Assembly (NCBI RefSeq): GCF_003688935.1
Contig: NZ_REGE01000002.1
Span: 62,001 to 126,000 of the forward strand
DNA: 64,000 nucleotides
Reading direction: 5' to 3'
From: Corynebacterium macginleyi
Lineage (GTDB): Bacteria > Actinomycetota > Actinomycetes > Mycobacteriales > Mycobacteriaceae
Shown: piece after piece, positions 27,114 through 38,329 of the stretch
Layout of the letters: every line of letters starts with the position of its first letter
How positions within the stretch are numbered: position 1 is the first letter of the stretch
Notes under the pieces: generated by a model
Database searches by the model: none
Told to the model about the DNA's origin: nothing
The model's input: the letters and a program-made list of their open reading frames with translations, nothing else
Made by a program: the position numbers and the translations under genes

Positions 27114-27665
27114 TTAGTCTCCTGAGTTTGAAGGCTGGGCTACTACATCATCCTGGCGGAGCGCGTTGGCACGCCCATCCAGCCAGGACTGTAGTATTTC
27201 CACCGCTGCAGCTTGGTCAATGATTTTCCTGCCCTTCTTTTCGGACACGCCGGACGCGCGCAGCGCAGTGGTTGCCGCTACCGTTGTCAAACGTTCATCA
27301 GCCAAGCGTACTAATGGAGGAACTCTATCTATATTTGCATCTTGTTTCAAGCGGCGGCGAATTCGAAACGCGATTTCTTTAGCGTGTTTGACACTTTTTG
27401 ATCCATTCCCTCGTAAATCACGCGGGAGACCAACAATGACTTCTACTGCAGAATATTGCTGAATAAGCTCGAGGATTCGAACAATATCTTCTTGGTCGCG
27501 GTCTTTGAAACCGGTCTTCCTGGGCACAGTTTCTACAGGGGTAGCAAGGGTGGCCTCGCGGTTGGATACCGCGACGCCAATTCGCACTGTTCCGACATCG
27601 AGTGCGAGTCGTCGGCCCTCGCCTGGGTCATTGACTCCGGGTACATCTGGTTCAACCTTTGCCAC
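27114..27665 (-). CDS. ruvX: YqgF/RuvX Holliday junction resolvase-like protein
   Basis: 183-residue RNase H-fold protein; family members act in rRNA 5' maturation and/or as Holliday junction resolvases. Conserved acidic sites: [45 protein letters not shown] and [20 protein letters not shown] start 9 bp after alaS. In the alaS-ruvX-mltG-aroE order common to actinobacteria. Confidence 0.92.
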   Translation of the reverse strand: MAKVEPDVPGVNDPGEGRRLALDVGTVRIGVAVSNREATLATPVETVPRKTGFKDRDQEDIVRILELIQQYSAVEVIVGLPRDLRGNGSKSVKHAKEIAFRIRRRLKQDANIDRVPPLVRLADERLTTVAATTALRASGVSEKKGRKIIDQAAAVEILQSWLDGRANALRQDDVVAQPSNSGD

Positions 27666-27674
27666 AATGAAGCC

Positions 27675-30359
27675 TTATCGCGATTGCAAAAGATCTTTGA
27701 CGGCCTCGAAGCCCCGCTGCGCACCTTCCGCCGCCGTGCCGGATCCCTGAGCCATGTCTGGCTTGCCGCCACCGCGACCGTTGACGTATTCGCCGAGGCG
27801 CTTGACAATGTCCCCGGCCTTCACGCCCTGGTCTACTGCTTTGCCCGTAACAGCGGCGATGAACGGGAACTTACCCTTATCCACTGCGCCAAGGACGATG
27901 ACAGCGGCCGTATCTTTCATGCGGTTACGGATGTCGGTGGCGACAGTGCGCAGGTCGCCGCCCGAGGTACCATCAGGAAGCTGGAGTGTAATGGTCTTAA
28001 TACCATTAATCTCGATGGCCGAATCAATGATTTCAGCGGCACGCGCGGTCAATTGCGCCTTGCGCAGTCCTTCGATTTCCTTCTCGGCGGCCTTCAGCCG
28101 TTCCGCAAGCTGCGAAACGCGCTCTGGAAGCTCCTCAGACTGCACCTTTAGCTCCCGGGATACGCCCTCTAACAGTGCGGTTTCCTTCGAGTAATACCGG
28201 AATGCATCCATACCGGAGTACGCCTCAATGCGGCGGGCACCGGAGCCTACCGAGGACTCCCCTAGCACAGAGACGGGGCCGATTTCTGCCGAGGAACTAA
28301 CGTGGGTGCCGCCACAGAGCTCGATGGAAAATGGGCCACCGATCTCCACCACGCGCACCTGGTTGCCGTAGCTTTCTCCAAACAGTGCCATGGCGCCCAT
28401 CGCCTTGGCTTCTTCTAAAGAGGTCTCGGTAGTGTTGACAGCCAGATTGGAATCGATCGCCTGGTTAGTAATTAGGGCGATTTCTTCTAGTTGCTCCTGG
28501 TTCAACTGCTCGGTGTAGTTGAAGTCGAAGCGCAGGTAGCCAGGACGATTCAGGGATCCTGCCTGCACGGCGGTGGGCCCTAACACCTGCCGCAGGGCGG
28601 CGTGAATAAGGTGGGTGGCTGAATGCGCCTGGGTCGCACCGTGGCGCCACTTCTCATCTACGGAGGCCTCGACGGACATGCCAAGATCGAGCCCACCAGC
28701 GATGACGGAAGCCTTGTGTACCCATAGCTTTTTGCCAATCTTCTGGACGTCATTGACCTCCACAAGCGATTCGCCCGCAGAAATGCGTCCGCGGTCAGCC
28801 ATCTGTCCGCCAGACTCGGCGTAGAGCGGCGAGTAGTCCAAAATGACCTCAACTTCGTCGCCTTCGTGCACCTCGTTGACCTTTTGGCCATCTTTGACAA
28901 GGCCGATGACGTTTGCGCCCGAGGCCAATTCCTCATAACCGGTGAATACGGTGGGATTATTATCCACCCAGTCGCGGTACAAAGAAAGGTCGGTGTGACC
29001 GTGTTTCTTGGCCTGATTATCGGCCTTGGCACGGCGGCGCTGCTCACCCATGGCGGCATTAAAGCCTTCCATGTCGACGTCGAGGCCGGCTTCCTGCGCC
29101 ATTTCCAGGGTCAGGTCGATGGGGAAACCGTAGGTATCGTGAAGCTCGAAGGCCTTGTCACCGGAGAGCACCTTGTGGGTCTTTGCGCGGTGGGTAGAGC
29201 GCAGGTCGTCCACAGCTTCATCGAAAAGCTTGGTGCCAGATTCTAGCGTCTTCAAAAACGCCTTTTCCTCGTTGATAGCCACGCGGAGGATTCGCTCGCG
29301 ATTGTCTGCGATTTCAGGATAAGACGGGGTCATGGTGTCCATAACCGTATTCATTAAGCGCTCCATAGTAGCTCCCTGGGCGCCAAGCAGCTTTGCTGAG
29401 CGAATGATACGGCGCAACAAGCGGCGCAGGATATAGCCCCTGCCCTCGTTTCCTGGCGTCACGCCGTCCAAGATAAGCATCATGCCCGTGCGTGAGTGGT
29501 CAGCCACCACGCGGAAGCGGATATTATCTTGTTCCGTTGCCTTCTCGCCGTAGGTGGCACCGGTAAGTTCCTCGGCTACGTCAATAACTGGGCGTAGCAG
29601 ATCTGTCTCGTAGACGTTGTCTACTCCCTGCAAAAGGCAGGCGAGACGCTCGATGCCTAAGCCGGTATCGATATTTTTCTTCGGTAGCTCGCCGACGATC
29701 TCAAAATCGCCCTTTCCGGTTCCCTCGCCGCGTTCATTTTGCATGAATACGAGGTTCCAGATCTCCATGTAGCGGTTATCGTCTGCAACCGGGCCGCCAT
29801 CTTTGCCGTATTCAGGCCCGCGATCGTAATAGATTTCCGAGCAGGGGCCGCATGGCCCCGGCACGCCCATGGACCAATAGTTATCTTCCACGCCCAGGCG
29901 CTGGATGCGTTCTTCTGGTACGCCAATCTTGTCCCGCCAGATTTCCGCCGCCTCATCGTCATCGAGGTACACCGTGACCCATAGGCGATCCGGGTCAAGG
30001 CCGAAACCGCCATCCGCTACATCTCTGGTCAACAGGCCCCAGGCATTGGAGATGGCGCCTTCCTTGAAGTACTGGCCAAAGGAGAAGTTCCCCGCCATCT
30101 GGAAGAAAGTGTTATGGCGAGTGGTAATGCCGACTTCCTCAATGTCCAAAGTGCGCACGCACTTTTGGATTGAGGTGGCAAGGCCTTGCGGGAATGGTGG
30201 GGTCTGCTGGCCTAAGAAATAGGGTTTGAAAGGCACCATGCCCGCGTTAACGAAAAGCAGGTTAGGGTCATCCAGTATTAAAGAGGCGCTGGGGACAACC
30301 TCGTGACCAGAATTGACGAAGTGCTGAGTAAACCGTTGCCGGATCTCATGGGTCTTCAC
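27675..30359 (-). CDS. alaS: Alanyl-tRNA synthetase
   Basis: 894-residue class II synthetase with full domain set: aminoacylation core ([38 protein letters not shown]), tRNA-recognition domain, editing domain with zinc ligands ([16 protein letters not shown] and [13 protein letters not shown]), and C-Ala oligomerisation domain. GTG 30359 ([10 protein letters not shown]) is the family start with TTAGGA upstream; the open frame extends 38 codons further without conservation. Followed by ruvX in the same operon. Confidence 0.95.
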   Translation of the reverse strand: MKTHEIRQRFTQHFVNSGHEVVPSASLILDDPNLLFVNAGMVPFKPYFLGQQTPPFPQGLATSIQKCVRTLDIEEVGITTRHNTFFQMAGNFSFGQYFKEGAISNAWGLLTRDVADGGFGLDPDRLWVTVYLDDDEAAEIWRDKIGVPEERIQRLGVEDNYWSMGVPGPCGPCSEIYYDRGPEYGKDGGPVADDNRYMEIWNLVFMQNERGEGTGKGDFEIVGELPKKNIDTGLGIERLACLLQGVDNVYETDLLRPVIDVAEELTGATYGEKATEQDNIRFRVVADHSRTGMMLILDGVTPGNEGRGYILRRLLRRIIRSAKLLGAQGATMERLMNTVMDTMTPSYPEIADNRERILRVAINEEKAFLKTLESGTKLFDEAVDDLRSTHRAKTHKVLSGDKAFELHDTYGFPIDLTLEMAQEAGLDVDMEGFNAAMGEQRRRAKADNQAKKHGHTDLSLYRDWVDNNPTVFTGYEELASGANVIGLVKDGQKVNEVHEGDEVEVILDYSPLYAESGGQMADRGRISAGESLVEVNDVQKIGKKLWVHKASVIAGGLDLGMSVEASVDEKWRHGATQAHSATHLIHAALRQVLGPTAVQAGSLNRPGYLRFDFNYTEQLNQEQLEEIALITNQAIDSNLAVNTTETSLEEAKAMGAMALFGESYGNQVRVVEIGGPFSIELCGGTHVSSSAEIGPVSVLGESSVGSGARRIEAYSGMDAFRYYSKETALLEGVSRELKVQSEELPERVSQLAERLKAAEKEIEGLRKAQLTARAAEIIDSAIEINGIKTITLQLPDGTSGGDLRTVATDIRNRMKDTAAVIVLGAVDKGKFPFIAAVTGKAVDQGVKAGDIVKRLGEYVNGRGGGKPDMAQGSGTAAEGAQRGFEAVKDLLQSR

Positions 30360-30485
30360 GAGCAAAAATCCTAACTGTCTAAGCTTTAATCTTCCATCAA
30401 GAAGCTTTCTAACCCACCCAACTCTACCTACTGGTAAGTCGACCTTGCCCATCGGTAGGGTCAATATGACCAAGCCGACTCCTAC

Positions 30486-31871
30486 TTATCGGCGCTTGCC
30501 GCGAAGAATCCTGCGCAAACGGCCTATATAGTCAAAGATTCGCTTCTCCGCACCGTGCTCGGTGGGCTCATAATATACGGTGCCGTCGAGCTCATCGGGC
30601 AGGTATTGTTGCTCCACTACCCCGCGCGGGTCATCGTGGGGATAGGAATACCCCGTCGCATTTCCCAGCCGTTTGGCGCCCTCATAGTGACCATCACGCA
30701 GGTGCGGCGGCACATGGCCAACCTTGCCGGCCGCGACATCGGCCTGCGCCTTCGTAATTGCGGATATAACAGAAGGCGATTTTGGTGCCGTCGCAAGGTG
30801 AATCGTCGCTTGAGCTAAGGGGATGCGCGCTTCCGGCAAGCCGATCATCTGCGCCGCTTCTGCTGCAGCGACAGCGACTTGCAAGGCAGTGGGATCCGCC
30901 ATGCCGATATCTTCTGAGGCATGCACCATCAGGCGCCGGCCAATAAACCGGGGATCCTCTCCGGCCTCGACCATGCGCGCCAAATAGTGCAGGGCCGCGT
31001 CGACATCGGAGCCGCGAATTGACTTAATGAAGGCAGACGTCACGTCGTAGTGTTGATCGCCGTCGCGGTCATAGCGCACCACCGCTCGATTCACGTTATC
31101 GGTGACGGTCGTCGCGGTAATTTCCCCACCGTCGTCCACCGCTTCCGCGGCGGCTTCGAGGTAGGTCAGGCTGCGCCGCGCATCACCACCAGAGAGCACG
31201 ACGAGCTGGTTTAATGCCTCATCAGTAATAGTTAATTCGCGCTCCCCTAACCCCCGGTCACTGTCTATAGCGCGCCGTGCGACGCTCTTGAGATCCTCCT
31301 CGCTCAGGGAGTGCAGCTGCAAAAGCAACGAGCGGGAAAGCAGCGGCGAGACGACTGAGAAAGAGGGGTTTTCGGTCGTCGCTGCAACAAGCAACACGGT
31401 CCGGTTTTCCACCGCCGCCAGCAAGGCGTCTTGCTGAGTTTTCGAAAACCGGTGAACCTCATCGATAAAAAGTACCGTCCGGCGGCCGTGGATCAGCTCT
31501 TTCCGGGCATGGGTAATTACTTCCCGCACCTGCTTAACCCCTGAGTCGAGGGCAGAAAGTCCGACGAAGTTTTGGCCCATTTGGCCGGCAATGAGCGAGG
31601 CAATGGTTGTCTTGCCTGTCCCGGGCGGGCCGTACAAAATGACCGAAGCCTCGCCGGATCCTTCGACCAAGCGACGCAACGGCTTGCCCGGTGCAAGGAG
31701 GTGGTCCTGCCCCACAACCTCGTCTAAAGTCTGCGGGCGCATGCGCGCAGCTAAGGGCGAACCGGAGTGCGTAACAAAGAGATTGGTTGCGGGAAAAGAC
31801 GAAGCCTGGCCGTCGCTTCCCTGACTGCCGCCGGCATGGGGAGGCGCACCGAAGAGAAAATCCTGGCTCAT
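30486..31871 (-). CDS. rarA: Replication-associated recombination protein RarA
   Basis: 461-residue AAA+ protein (MgsA/RarA) acting at stalled forks, related to clamp loaders. Walker A is [20 protein letters not shown], Walker B is [20 protein letters not shown], sensor 1 [20 protein letters not shown], and the C-terminal MgsA tetramerisation region has [20 protein letters not shown]. Stands between the kinase-like gene and alaS. Confidence 0.93.
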   Translation of the reverse strand: MSQDFLFGAPPHAGGSQGSDGQASSFPATNLFVTHSGSPLAARMRPQTLDEVVGQDHLLAPGKPLRRLVEGSGEASVILYGPPGTGKTTIASLIAGQMGQNFVGLSALDSGVKQVREVITHARKELIHGRRTVLFIDEVHRFSKTQQDALLAAVENRTVLLVAATTENPSFSVVSPLLSRSLLLQLHSLSEEDLKSVARRAIDSDRGLGERELTITDEALNQLVVLSGGDARRSLTYLEAAAEAVDDGGEITATTVTDNVNRAVVRYDRDGDQHYDVTSAFIKSIRGSDVDAALHYLARMVEAGEDPRFIGRRLMVHASEDIGMADPTALQVAVAAAEAAQMIGLPEARIPLAQATIHLATAPKSPSVISAITKAQADVAAGKVGHVPPHLRDGHYEGAKRLGNATGYSYPHDDPRGVVEQQYLPDELDGTVYYEPTEHGAEKRIFDYIGRLRRILRGKRR

Positions 31872-31902
31872 GTGGTTTTAACTCCCCAGATAAGTGTAGT
31901 AA

Positions 31903-33117
31903 TTATTCATCGCAAACGCGGCGGGCAACGGCAGTTCCAAACTCCGCGATGGACATGCACGGTGCGGTCCCACACTGGGCAGCGTAGCGCGCAAGCGCTT
32001 CAAAGGTTTCATACAGATCTCGCCGCACCAAAAGCTCGTCCTCGGTAAAAAGCCCGCTATCCGGCGGGCGCAGGATGGAACGCTGCGGGTCGTGGACAAC
32101 CTCCGCATCCCCGCTAGCAAGAGCAACCACTCCCTCAATTCCCCCAGCGTGCATCGTAGTCACGCTAGACAAGGCCCAGCCAATGAGGCAAGTGACAACA
32201 AGGTCATGCAATTCGTTCGCATCGGCGAAGCGGGGCCACACCCCAGATACTTCGCGCGACCATGCGGCGAGAAATGTCTCTGCTTCCTTGTCCGTAATTG
32301 GTTTAGAGAACAGGAACTGGGGGAAGCCCGCGATAACGCACGCCACATCGAAGCCGACGTTGCGAAAGCCAGCCCATTCATAATCCAAGAAATGCAGACG
32401 CTTGGAGACGATAATATTATCCGGCGATAGGTCGAAGGGAGTAAAAGCCCTATCTTTGCCGGAGGTTAAGGATTCAGCAGCTTGATTGGCCAAGCTGCGA
32501 AAGCTTTCGGGGGCTTCAAGCCCTGCCTCATCGAGCAGATTGAGCCCGATACTAATGGAGCGATACAAGGACTGATCGCGCACGGATTGGTGATCGGCGA
32601 ATTCCGGGTTATGCCGCAAGGTGCGGTTGAGCAGGGTCTCGAAATTTTGCTCATGGTCCGCGGTGCCTCCGTGAATTCGCCCCAATGCCGTGCCCAATGA
32701 GCGCAGGATGCGGATCCGATCCTCATCAGAGGACTCTAAAAGCACATCCGCGAGTGTTTCGGCCTGACCCAAATCCGTCAGGACAAGGATGCGCCGGTCT
32801 AGATCATGTGCGAGAAGCACCGGACCCGGGCGCACGTCTTCTGCTAAGGCGGTAGTGAATTGGTAGGCCACCACCTCTCGCAGCATCGCTGCGTCATCAA
32901 CGCCGTAGCCGGTTACTGGATTGTACTTGATAACCACAGAACGATGCGGCAAAAAGGCGCTGGGTGCAACTTTCGCGCGCAAGACTAAGGCGTTGCCGGA
33001 TCCGCCTAAATCCTCGACGCCTGACATCTCTGGCGTGCCACCAAAGCGGCGTGACAACATTTCCGATGCGGCATCAATAACCTCATCGGCCGAAAGCAAT
33101 GTCTGTGTATCATCCAT
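31903..33117 (-). CDS. APH/choline-kinase-fold phosphotransferase
   Basis: 404-residue protein with aminoglycoside phosphotransferase-type kinase fold: nucleotide-binding Lys in RSVVIKYNPVTG, catalytic loop FTPFDLSPDNIIVSKRLHFL (D and N in place) and metal-binding LDYEWAGF. The substrate is unknown; such proteins in actinobacteria are often annotated only as phosphotransferases, and antibiotic modification is not implied. ATG 33117 is preferred over a TTG at 33141. Between rarA and aspS. Confidence 0.75.
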   Translation of the reverse strand: MDDTQTLLSADEVIDAASEMLSRRFGGTPEMSGVEDLGGSGNALVLRAKVAPSAFLPHRSVVIKYNPVTGYGVDDAAMLREVVAYQFTTALAEDVRPGPVLLAHDLDRRILVLTDLGQAETLADVLLESSDEDRIRILRSLGTALGRIHGGTADHEQNFETLLNRTLRHNPEFADHQSVRDQSLYRSISIGLNLLDEAGLEAPESFRSLANQAAESLTSGKDRAFTPFDLSPDNIIVSKRLHFLDYEWAGFRNVGFDVACVIAGFPQFLFSKPITDKEAETFLAAWSREVSGVWPRFADANELHDLVVTCLIGWALSSVTTMHAGGIEGVVALASGDAEVVHDPQRSILRPPDSGLFTEDELLVRRDLYETFEALARYAAQCGTAPCMSIAEFGTAVARRVCDE

Positions 33118-33146
33118 AGTTCTGTCCAGTATGCCCGCCAATACAA

Positions 33147-33202
33147 AGCGGGGCCATACCTTCGCCGCATAAATTGTCCCTGCGACGATGGCGCGCCCCG
33201 CT
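33147..33202 (-). terminator. Possible terminator after aspS
   Basis: AGCGGGGCCAT and ATGGCGCGCCCCGCT form paired arms; the minus-strand transcript ends in TTTGTATT. The loop is long (about 30 bases), so the call is tentative. Confidence 0.35.
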
Positions 33203-33238
33203 AGTCCTAGACTCGTGTCGCCATATTGGTCCTAAGAG

Positions 33239-35065
33239 CTAGTTCTGCTGCTGTGGCTTCGCAGCTTTAGTCTTGCCAGCGTCGTTCTTCTTCTCCGGCT
33301 TGAAGTCCACGCCGGTTTCCTTGCGCTGTGCGGCAGGGATGGGCGCAGGGGCATCGGTAAGCGGATCCACGCCACCACCGGACTTCGGGAACGCAATAAC
33401 ATCGCGGATGGAGTCAAAGCCGCCCAAGAGGGATACGATGCGGTCCCAGCCAAAGGCGATGCCGCCATGTGGGGGTGCTCCGTAGGAGAAGGCGTCGAGC
33501 AAAAAGCCGAACTTCTCTTGTGCTTCCTCTTCACCAATGCCCATCACATCGAAAACACGCTTTTGGACGTCTTCTTGGTGGATACGGATGGAACCGCCGC
33601 CAATCTCGTTACCGTTACAGACGATGTCATAGGCGTATGCTGTGGCCTCTCCGGGGTTCTCAGCAAAGGAATCAATCCACTCCGGCTTCGGCGAGGTGAA
33701 AGCGTGGTGGACCGCGGTCCACTTGGAGTGGCCCAAGGCCACGTCGCCGGAAGCGGTGGCATCGGCCGAAGGCTCGAAAAGCGGGGCGTCAACAACCCAG
33801 GTAAAGGCCCAATCGCCTTCCTTGATGAGGTCGAGCTTCTTGGCGATTTCACCACGGGCCGCACCCAGCAGCGCGCGGGAAGACTTGGTATCGCCGGCGG
33901 CGAAGAAGATGGCGTCACCCGGCTTAGCGCCAACGTGCTCGGCGATGCCCTCGCGCTCAACCTCGGTAATGTTCTTGGCCACCGGCCCACCCAGGGTCCC
34001 GTCCTCTGCGACGGTGATGTAGGCGAGGCCCTTGGCGCCGCGCTGCTTGGCCCAGTCCTGCCATGCATCGAACTGCCGCCGCGGCTGCGATGCACCGCCT
34101 TCCATGACTACGGCGCCGACGTAGTCATTTTGGAAGACGCGGAAAGTGGTGTCTTTGAAAAACTCCGTACACTCGACGATCTTGATATCGAAGCGCAGGT
34201 CCGGCTTATCGGAACCGTAGTACTTCATGGCATCGGCGTAGGTCATGCGCGGAATCGGGGTCTTAATGTCGTAGCCGATGAGCTTCCACAGCTCTGTGAC
34301 AATCTCTTCACTCAGGGCGATGACATCGTCTTGGTCCACGAAGGACATTTCCACGTCCAGCTGGGTAAATTCTGGCTGACGATCGGCGCGGAAATCCTCA
34401 TCACGGTAACACCGCGCAATCTGATAGTAGCGCTCCATCCCAGCCACCATCAGCAGCTGCTTGAACAGCTGTGGCGACTGCGGCAGCGCGTACCAGGAGC
34501 CCGGCTTCAAACGGGCGGGGACCAAAAAGTCACGCGCGCCTTCAGGGGTAGAACGGGTCAAGGTAGGCGTTTCGATTTCGGCGAAATCGTGCTTGTCCAA
34601 AACGTTACGGGCCGCGCGGTTGGCAGCAGAACGCAGGCGCAATGCCTTTGCCTGGCGCTCGCGGCGCAAGTCCAGGTAACGGTACTTTAGACGGGTCTCC
34701 TCGCCTACCTCGCCAGAGGCGGAAGGATCATCTATCTGGAAGGGCAGCGCTACGGATTTATTGAGCACCTCCAGGTCGGTCACGTTGACCTCGATGTCTC
34801 CGGAAGGCAGGTTCGGGTTTTCGGAGCCTGCTGGGCGCGGCTCCACCACGCCGGTTACCTTGACGCAGTATTCCGAACGCAGATCGTGGGCGCGCTCGGC
34901 CACATCAGATTCGCGGAAGACTACCTGGGCAATACCGGAGCGATCACGCAAATCAATGAAGATGACGCCGCCGTGATCGCGACGACGAGACACCCAACCG
35001 GTTAGAGTTACGGTCTCTTCTGCTAGTTCTTTGCGAAGCTCACCGGCCAAATGCGTACGCAGCAC
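33239..35065 (-). CDS. aspS: Aspartyl-tRNA synthetase
   Basis: 608-residue bacterial-type class IIb synthetase. OB anticodon-binding domain ([19 protein letters not shown]), catalytic core motif 2 ([20 protein letters not shown]), GAD insertion, motif 3 ([16 protein letters not shown]) and a lysine-rich C-terminal tail of about 25 residues. AGAAGGGA precedes GTG 35065. Whether it also charges tRNA-Asn (non-discriminating) depends on GatCAB in the genome and cannot be told here. Confidence 0.95.
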   Translation of the reverse strand: MLRTHLAGELRKELAEETVTLTGWVSRRRDHGGVIFIDLRDRSGIAQVVFRESDVAERAHDLRSEYCVKVTGVVEPRPAGSENPNLPSGDIEVNVTDLEVLNKSVALPFQIDDPSASGEVGEETRLKYRYLDLRRERQAKALRLRSAANRAARNVLDKHDFAEIETPTLTRSTPEGARDFLVPARLKPGSWYALPQSPQLFKQLLMVAGMERYYQIARCYRDEDFRADRQPEFTQLDVEMSFVDQDDVIALSEEIVTELWKLIGYDIKTPIPRMTYADAMKYYGSDKPDLRFDIKIVECTEFFKDTTFRVFQNDYVGAVVMEGGASQPRRQFDAWQDWAKQRGAKGLAYITVAEDGTLGGPVAKNITEVEREGIAEHVGAKPGDAIFFAAGDTKSSRALLGAARGEIAKKLDLIKEGDWAFTWVVDAPLFEPSADATASGDVALGHSKWTAVHHAFTSPKPEWIDSFAENPGEATAYAYDIVCNGNEIGGGSIRIHQEDVQKRVFDVMGIGEEEAQEKFGFLLDAFSYGAPPHGGIAFGWDRIVSLLGGFDSIRDVIAFPKSGGGVDPLTDAPAPIPAAQRKETGVDFKPEKKNDAGKTKAAKPQQQN

Positions 35066-35306
35066 TGTAATTCAATCCCTTCTGAAATGGAGTTACTTGT
35101 GGGTCCAGCCACGCGTAAACAGCGCGCGCCCAACCAAGCACAAGACTAGGAACCTGGCCAAGTCTACATCCCACCGTGACTTCTGCTCCTTTTAAGTCCT
35201 ATTTAGCGTCAGCTCATTAGTGCGTGCCGCCCGCCGCCAGCCGGGCCAGCCATCACTGTGCCCGGTACGTGCTGCCGAGTCTAAAAACGTGTGACATTAT
35301 GTAGTC

Positions 35307-36185
35307 ATGACGTTTAAATCCGGTGCCGATTTCGATGGCCAACGCGCGACCTCCGGGGGCGGTGGGCTTGCCATCGGGGGTGGCATAGGCTCCGTCGTAC
35401 TCATAGGGCTCTACCTGTTACTTGGAGGAAGCCCCTCCGATATTGGCGCCCTTCTAGGCAATGAACCGTCGCAATCTGGCACGCACTCTCAGGCCGATGA
35501 TTCTAGTTTCGATCACTGCCGGACAGCAGAAGACGGCAATAGATACGATGACTGCAGGGTGATGTTTACCGCCATGAGCGTGGATAACGTCTGGACCGCC
35601 GAGCTGCCCCAGCAAGCCGGCATAGAATACGCCCGCCCTGGCCGGGTTATATTCAGTGGTTCGACCAATTCCGGCTGCGGGACCGCTTCTTCTGCCACGG
35701 GACCGTTTTATTGTTCTGCAGACCAATCGGCGTACTTCGACACCTCGTTTTTCAATTCATTAAGCAACTACGGTGCGCACAACGCCCCTTTTGCACAGAT
35801 GTACATTGTCGCCCACGAATTTGGCCACCATATCCAGCACCTCGAGGGAACCCTGCGCCTTTCGGACTACAATAACCCTGGCGCGGACTCCAACGCGGTA
35901 AAGATCGAGCTCCAAGCAGATTGCTACGCGGGGATTTGGGCCTCTCACGCGGATAAGGGCGATGATGCTTTGCTCGAGCCAATTTCCCCACAGCAAGTCG
36001 CCGATGCCGTCACCGCGGCGCAGGCAGTAGGTGATGATAATATTCAGCGCCGTTCCACCGGGCAGGTCCAACCCGATGCGTGGACGCACGGTTCCTCTGA
36101 ACAACGCCAGAAAGCTTTCCTCGCTGGTTATAATTCTGGCCGGATGGCCGCGTGCGACACCTTGGGGCGCGGGGTCTACAGCTAA
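35307..36185 (+). CDS. Neutral zinc metallopeptidase, YpfJ family
   Basis: 292-residue putative metalloprotease. One membrane helix near residues 18-38 (glycine-rich GGGLAIGGGIGSVVLIGLYL) anchors it; the catalytic part has HEFGHHIQHLEG (zinc HExxH variant HEFGH) and a third-ligand region ELQADCYAGIWA. Paired cysteines suggest an extracytoplasmic fold. No ribosome site precedes ATG 35307, but CATTAT lies six bp upstream, so leaderless initiation is possible. Single gene, divergent from aspS. Confidence 0.85.
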   Translation: MTFKSGADFDGQRATSGGGGLAIGGGIGSVVLIGLYLLLGGSPSDIGALLGNEPSQSGTHSQADDSSFDHCRTAEDGNRYDDCRVMFTAMSVDNVWTAELPQQAGIEYARPGRVIFSGSTNSGCGTASSATGPFYCSADQSAYFDTSFFNSLSNYGAHNAPFAQMYIVAHEFGHHIQHLEGTLRLSDYNNPGADSNAVKIELQADCYAGIWASHADKGDDALLEPISPQQVADAVTAAQAVGDDNIQRRSTGQVQPDAWTHGSSEQRQKAFLAGYNSGRMAACDTLGRGVYS

Positions 36186-36330
36186 AATTCCCCCCTTCCT
36201 AGGCTGTCCAGCAGCAATAACAGCACCGCTGCCCACCCCTTCGGAGTTCACGCGCATGCGTTGCTCGCGCAATTAAATAAACGCATCTTTTCTCTTCACC
36301 GTGGTGCGAATAATTCCTCCCCACCCATTG

Positions 36331-36363
36331 TTGACATGTCACGTACAATGCTTATAGGTACGT
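36331..36363 (+). promoter_or_regulatory. Promoter with overlapping palindromes before the LLM pair
   Basis: -35 TTGACA at 36331-36336 and -10 TATAGG at 36353-36358 with a 16-bp spacer. TGACATGTCA (36332-36341) is a perfect palindrome over the -35, and ACGTAC...GTACGT (36341-36346, 36358-36363) flank the spacer and -10. This looks like an operator for a dimeric repressor. Confidence 0.5.
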
Positions 36364-36376
36364 AGAAAGGGACATC

Positions 36377-37489
36377 ATGCAATTTGGTATCTTCACGGTC
36401 GGAGACGTAACCAGCGATCCAACCACCGGCGAAACCCCGTCAGAGGCACAGCGAATCCGCAATATTACGGAAATCGCGCTCAAAGCAGAAGAAATGGGCC
36501 TCGATGTCTTTGCCACGGGCGAACACCACAACCCGCCTTTCGTCCCATCCTCCCCCACGACCCATCTAGCCTATATTGCAGCGCAAACCGAAAGCCTGCA
36601 GCTTTCTACCGCCACGACGCTGATTACCACTAACGATCCGGTAAAGATCGCGGAAGATTACGCCTTTTTGCAGCACCTCTCCGGTGGCCGAGTGGACCTG
36701 ATGTTGGGACGCGGCAATACCGGGCCCGTATACCCATGGTTTGGCAAAGATATCCGCCAAGGGATCCCTTTGGCCGTGGAAAATTACCACCTACTGCGCC
36801 GCCTGTGGCGTGAAAATAGCGTCAACTGGGAAGGTAAATTCCGTACTCCCCTCCAAGCGTTTTCCTCCACCCCGGCGCCCCTCGATGGCGTCCCGCCCTT
36901 TGTATGGCACGGCTCTATTCGCTCTCCACAAATCGCAGAACAAGCGGCCTATTACGGCGACGGATTTTTCCACAATAATATTTTCTGGAATCAAGAACAC
37001 ACGGCAAAGATGGTCAATATGTACCGCCGCCGCTTTGCCTCCTATGGTCATGGCCAAGCCGACCAAGCCATCGTAGGACTCGGCGGCCAAGTATTCATTG
37101 GGGACACAGAAGGAGACGCTAAGAAGTTCTTCCGCCCGTACTTCGATAACGCACCCGTGTACGGACACGGACCTAGCCTGGAGGAATTTACTGATTACAC
37201 CCCGCTGACTGTGGGCACTGCAGAACAAGTCATTGAACGCACCTTAAAATTCGCGGACTACGTGGGCGATTACCAACGCCAGCTATTCCTCATCGATCAC
37301 GCGGGGTTGCCGCAAGAAGTGGTGCTCAAGCAGATAGAAATTCTTGGCACGCACGTGGTACCCGAGCTCCGTCGGCGCTTTGAGCAGCGACGGCCAGACC
37401 ATGTACCCTCAAATCCACCTACGCATGCAACGCTCAAGCAGCACCCAGATTCCCCACACTTTCGCATAAGCCCCGGAAAGGAGGACTAA
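36377..37489 (+). CDS. LLM-class flavin-dependent oxidoreductase, CE1758 type
   Basis: 370-residue bacterial luciferase-like monooxygenase (TIM barrel). Family segments: MQFGIFTVGD at the start, EEMGLDVFATGEHHNPPF with the EHH signature, GGRVDLMLGRGNTGPVYPWF and RSPQIAEQAAYYGDGFFHNN. GAAAGG precedes ATG 36377. It probably uses FMNH2 supplied by the reductase encoded next door. Substrate unknown. Followed after 3 bp by the reductase gene, so an operon. Confidence 0.87.
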   Translation: MQFGIFTVGDVTSDPTTGETPSEAQRIRNITEIALKAEEMGLDVFATGEHHNPPFVPSSPTTHLAYIAAQTESLQLSTATTLITTNDPVKIAEDYAFLQHLSGGRVDLMLGRGNTGPVYPWFGKDIRQGIPLAVENYHLLRRLWRENSVNWEGKFRTPLQAFSSTPAPLDGVPPFVWHGSIRSPQIAEQAAYYGDGFFHNNIFWNQEHTAKMVNMYRRRFASYGHGQADQAIVGLGGQVFIGDTEGDAKKFFRPYFDNAPVYGHGPSLEEFTDYTPLTVGTAEQVIERTLKFADYVGDYQRQLFLIDHAGLPQEVVLKQIEILGTHVVPELRRRFEQRRPDHVPSNPPTHATLKQHPDSPHFRISPGKED

Positions 37490-37492
37490 GCT

Positions 37493-38161
37493 ATGCGGTC
37501 TTTGGTTGTCCTCACAGCCGGACTATCGGAGCCATCATCCACCCGGCAATTGGCCGTGACTATTGCAGAAGCCACCGAAGCTAAGATCTCCGCGCGCGGT
37601 GAGGGCGTGACCACCCACATCATCGAGGCACGCAGGCTTGCTGCTGAATTGGCAGCGACCATGACCAATTGGGCGGTTCCAACGCCGCAATTAGATGAAG
37701 CAAAGCAGCTTCTTTCCACGGCCGATGGTTTTATTGCCGTCACTCCTGCATTTCAAGGCAGCTACTCCGGGCTTTTTAAAATGTTTTTTGATGTCCTAGA
37801 TACGCACGCTTTGGAGCAACTGCCTACTATCGTTGCCGCTACGGGTGGTTCACCGCGCCACGCTCTCATTTTGGATTATGCGCTACGTCCCCTGTTGAAT
37901 TACCTGCATGCCTACGTCGTTCCAACCGGCATTTTTCAGTCAACCGAAGATCTGGGAACGGCCGAGGGAGCGCGCATTCGCCGCCGTATCGAGCGTGCCG
38001 CTACGCAGCTTGCGGATCAGATGATCCGCCCCACGGACCGGGTCGCCGGGCTTGCCGATGACCCGATTACCGAACCCAATTCCCGCCCTACGGGGATTGG
38101 TATAGATGAGGATTTCTTACCATTCGAGCAGATTTTGTCGCAATACGACGGACAGAGCTAA
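37493..38161 (+). CDS. NAD(P)H-dependent FMN reductase, CE1759 type
   Basis: 222-residue flavodoxin-like reductase: FMN-binding start VVLTAGLSEPSSTRQLAV, then FIAVTPAFQGSYSGLFKMFF and VAATGGSPRHALILDYAL. It should deliver reduced FMN to the LLM oxygenase upstream; the fixed gene pair supports that. AAAGGAGG lies 10 bp before the ATG, inside the end of the upstream gene. Confidence 0.85.
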   Translation: MRSLVVLTAGLSEPSSTRQLAVTIAEATEAKISARGEGVTTHIIEARRLAAELAATMTNWAVPTPQLDEAKQLLSTADGFIAVTPAFQGSYSGLFKMFFDVLDTHALEQLPTIVAATGGSPRHALILDYALRPLLNYLHAYVVPTGIFQSTEDLGTAEGARIRRRIERAATQLADQMIRPTDRVAGLADDPITEPNSRPTGIGIDEDFLPFEQILSQYDGQS

Positions 38162-38329
38162 AACTGCAATACCTATCGCATAATCTAAAATTGATACATG
38201 TCACATATTTCTCTACGCTTGGATTTTAGAATGTTTAACTCGAATCCCCGCGCCTGGGAACGTCTCTTTTTCATGCTCTTGGACTGATAACTTTCCTGCT
38301 TCGAAGAAAGGTTTCTGAAGGCTTTCACC

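Noticed and set aside
33467..34690. 407-codon plus-strand frame inside aspS
   Set aside because: It is fully antisense to a clearly conserved aspS; its composition is that of a shadow of a GC-rich gene.
38162..38329. Riboswitch upstream of the serine dehydratase gene
   Set aside because: No known riboswitch core or strong structured element could be recognised; the stretch looks like an ordinary promoter region.
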